DNA of 64,000 bases from Anniella stebbinsi (lineage: Eukaryota > Chordata > Lepidosauria > Squamata > Anniellidae): positions 119,686,533-119,750,532 of the forward strand of contig JARDYH010000001.1 of NCBI GenBank assembly GCA_029215795.1, written 5' to 3'. Both the position numbers and the translations under genes were made by a program. This document shows positions 63,685-64,000 of this stretch, one piece after another. The notes under the pieces were generated by a model that saw only the letters and a list, made by a program, of their open reading frames with translations, searched no databases and was not told where the DNA came from. Position 1 is the first letter of the stretch. Each line of letters begins with the position of its first letter.

Positions 63685-64000
63685 TTGAGATGGAGGCAAT
63701 TCATAGTAAAGGTTTATGTCCTGCTTTGATTTCCTTTGGATGTGTTTCCCAAGTGAGGTGGAGCGGGGGGATCAATGAACCAATGAACTGGAGGGGGAGA
63801 AAGGGGAGGGGTAGAGTGGGAGAGCAAAAAAGCAACAAGATGAAATTTGAAAAGTGACCAGCGCTTGCTGCGATAATGAAACAGAGGTCAAAATCGCAGG
63901 TGCATATCAGGGGGGAAAAGTAGGCTTGATGGAGCTCATAGTATGGCCTACCAGGTGCTCAAGAACTACGTAGTCTTTGTACTCCCAGGAAGTTTTTTCC

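Larger units (their letters stand above)
62697..63960 (+). mobile_element. F-like repeat region with GC-rich insert, probably a composite
   Basis: The left part, 'CTATCACACCAGCAGTTTAT' and 'TGCACTCTCATTATGCC', matches the start of the F copy at 37.4 kb. The right part, 'GAGAAAGGGGAGGGGTAGAG' and 'GGGGGGAAAAGTAGGCTTGA', matches its end. In between lie 'GATGAGCCCCTGATTCG' (an E-like terminus), a CpG-rich hairpin at 63417-63455 and (GA)n at 63650-63684. The 186- and 147-codon frames here overlap on both strands and carry no motif. Confidence 0.45.

Overview
The window looks like non-coding vertebrate DNA, most likely from a squamate reptile (a lizard is the best guess, not proven). The evidence is its repeat content: CR1 LINE 3' ends finishing in ATTCTATG repeats, CR1/L2-group LINE tails ending in short tandem repeats, MIR-like tRNA-derived SINEs with a 'TCACAGGGTTGTTGTGAGG' core, the short repeat ending 'TAGGATTGCAGCC', and the hairpin repeat with 'CCTCCAGATGT' and 'AACTCCCATCAGCC' words. 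No host protein-coding exon, tRNA gene, rRNA gene, CRISPR array or bacterial-type operon could be supported. The only open frame with a credible origin is the C-terminal end of a LINE reverse-transcriptase protein at 45081-45731. The other long frames are chance frames in repeats or biased sequence.

Family letters used below. A: palindromic hAT-like MITE with ends TAGGGTGACC (nine copies or parts). B: related MITE starting TAGGGTGACCATATTT. C: tandem arrays of about 150-bp units. D: MITEs with ends like GGGGAATCTACAC. E: MITEs sharing the 3' motif 'ATCATCAAAAGGACC'. F: a long low-copy repeat. G: hAT-like elements with ends TAGGGGTGTGCA. H: palindromic MITE with CCCTCCAG ends. J: short repeat ending AGGATTGCAG. 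L: MITE with CTAAGCCATGG ends. These letters are mine, not database names.

Layout. 1-2 kb: LINE and CR1 remnants and a short D element. 5-7 kb: L, J, a SINE and a possible LTR on the minus strand. 9.4-12.3 kb: one MITE and a well-bounded G element with 8-bp target duplications and a perfect 114-bp palindrome. 13-20 kb: three LINE remnants, one split by an A element, a B element split by a SINE, then a C array. 20-28.5 kb: E, SINE, J, D, several palindromic MITEs and an L2-like relic split by a CR1. 28-35 kb: A copies, a second C array, a 483-bp palindrome holding two inverted CR1 3' ends, then G and E pieces. 35-50 kb: MITEs, F copies, a SINE, LINE relics and the best-preserved LINE end. 51-54.6 kb is the most unusual part: a strand-biased A/C- to C-rich block, an A element sitting at the apex of an older palindrome, and the largest C array, which runs into a GGATCG-rich G-type terminus. 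55-64 kb: H, A, E, J, LINE relics, D and a further F-like region.

The history is one of repeated insertion, nesting and fold-back duplication. Nothing here works as a gene pathway; the elements are mostly non-autonomous and would have relied on transposase or reverse transcriptase made elsewhere. Stretches marked as unassigned are those where I recognise nothing; I cannot exclude short conserved regulatory elements in them.
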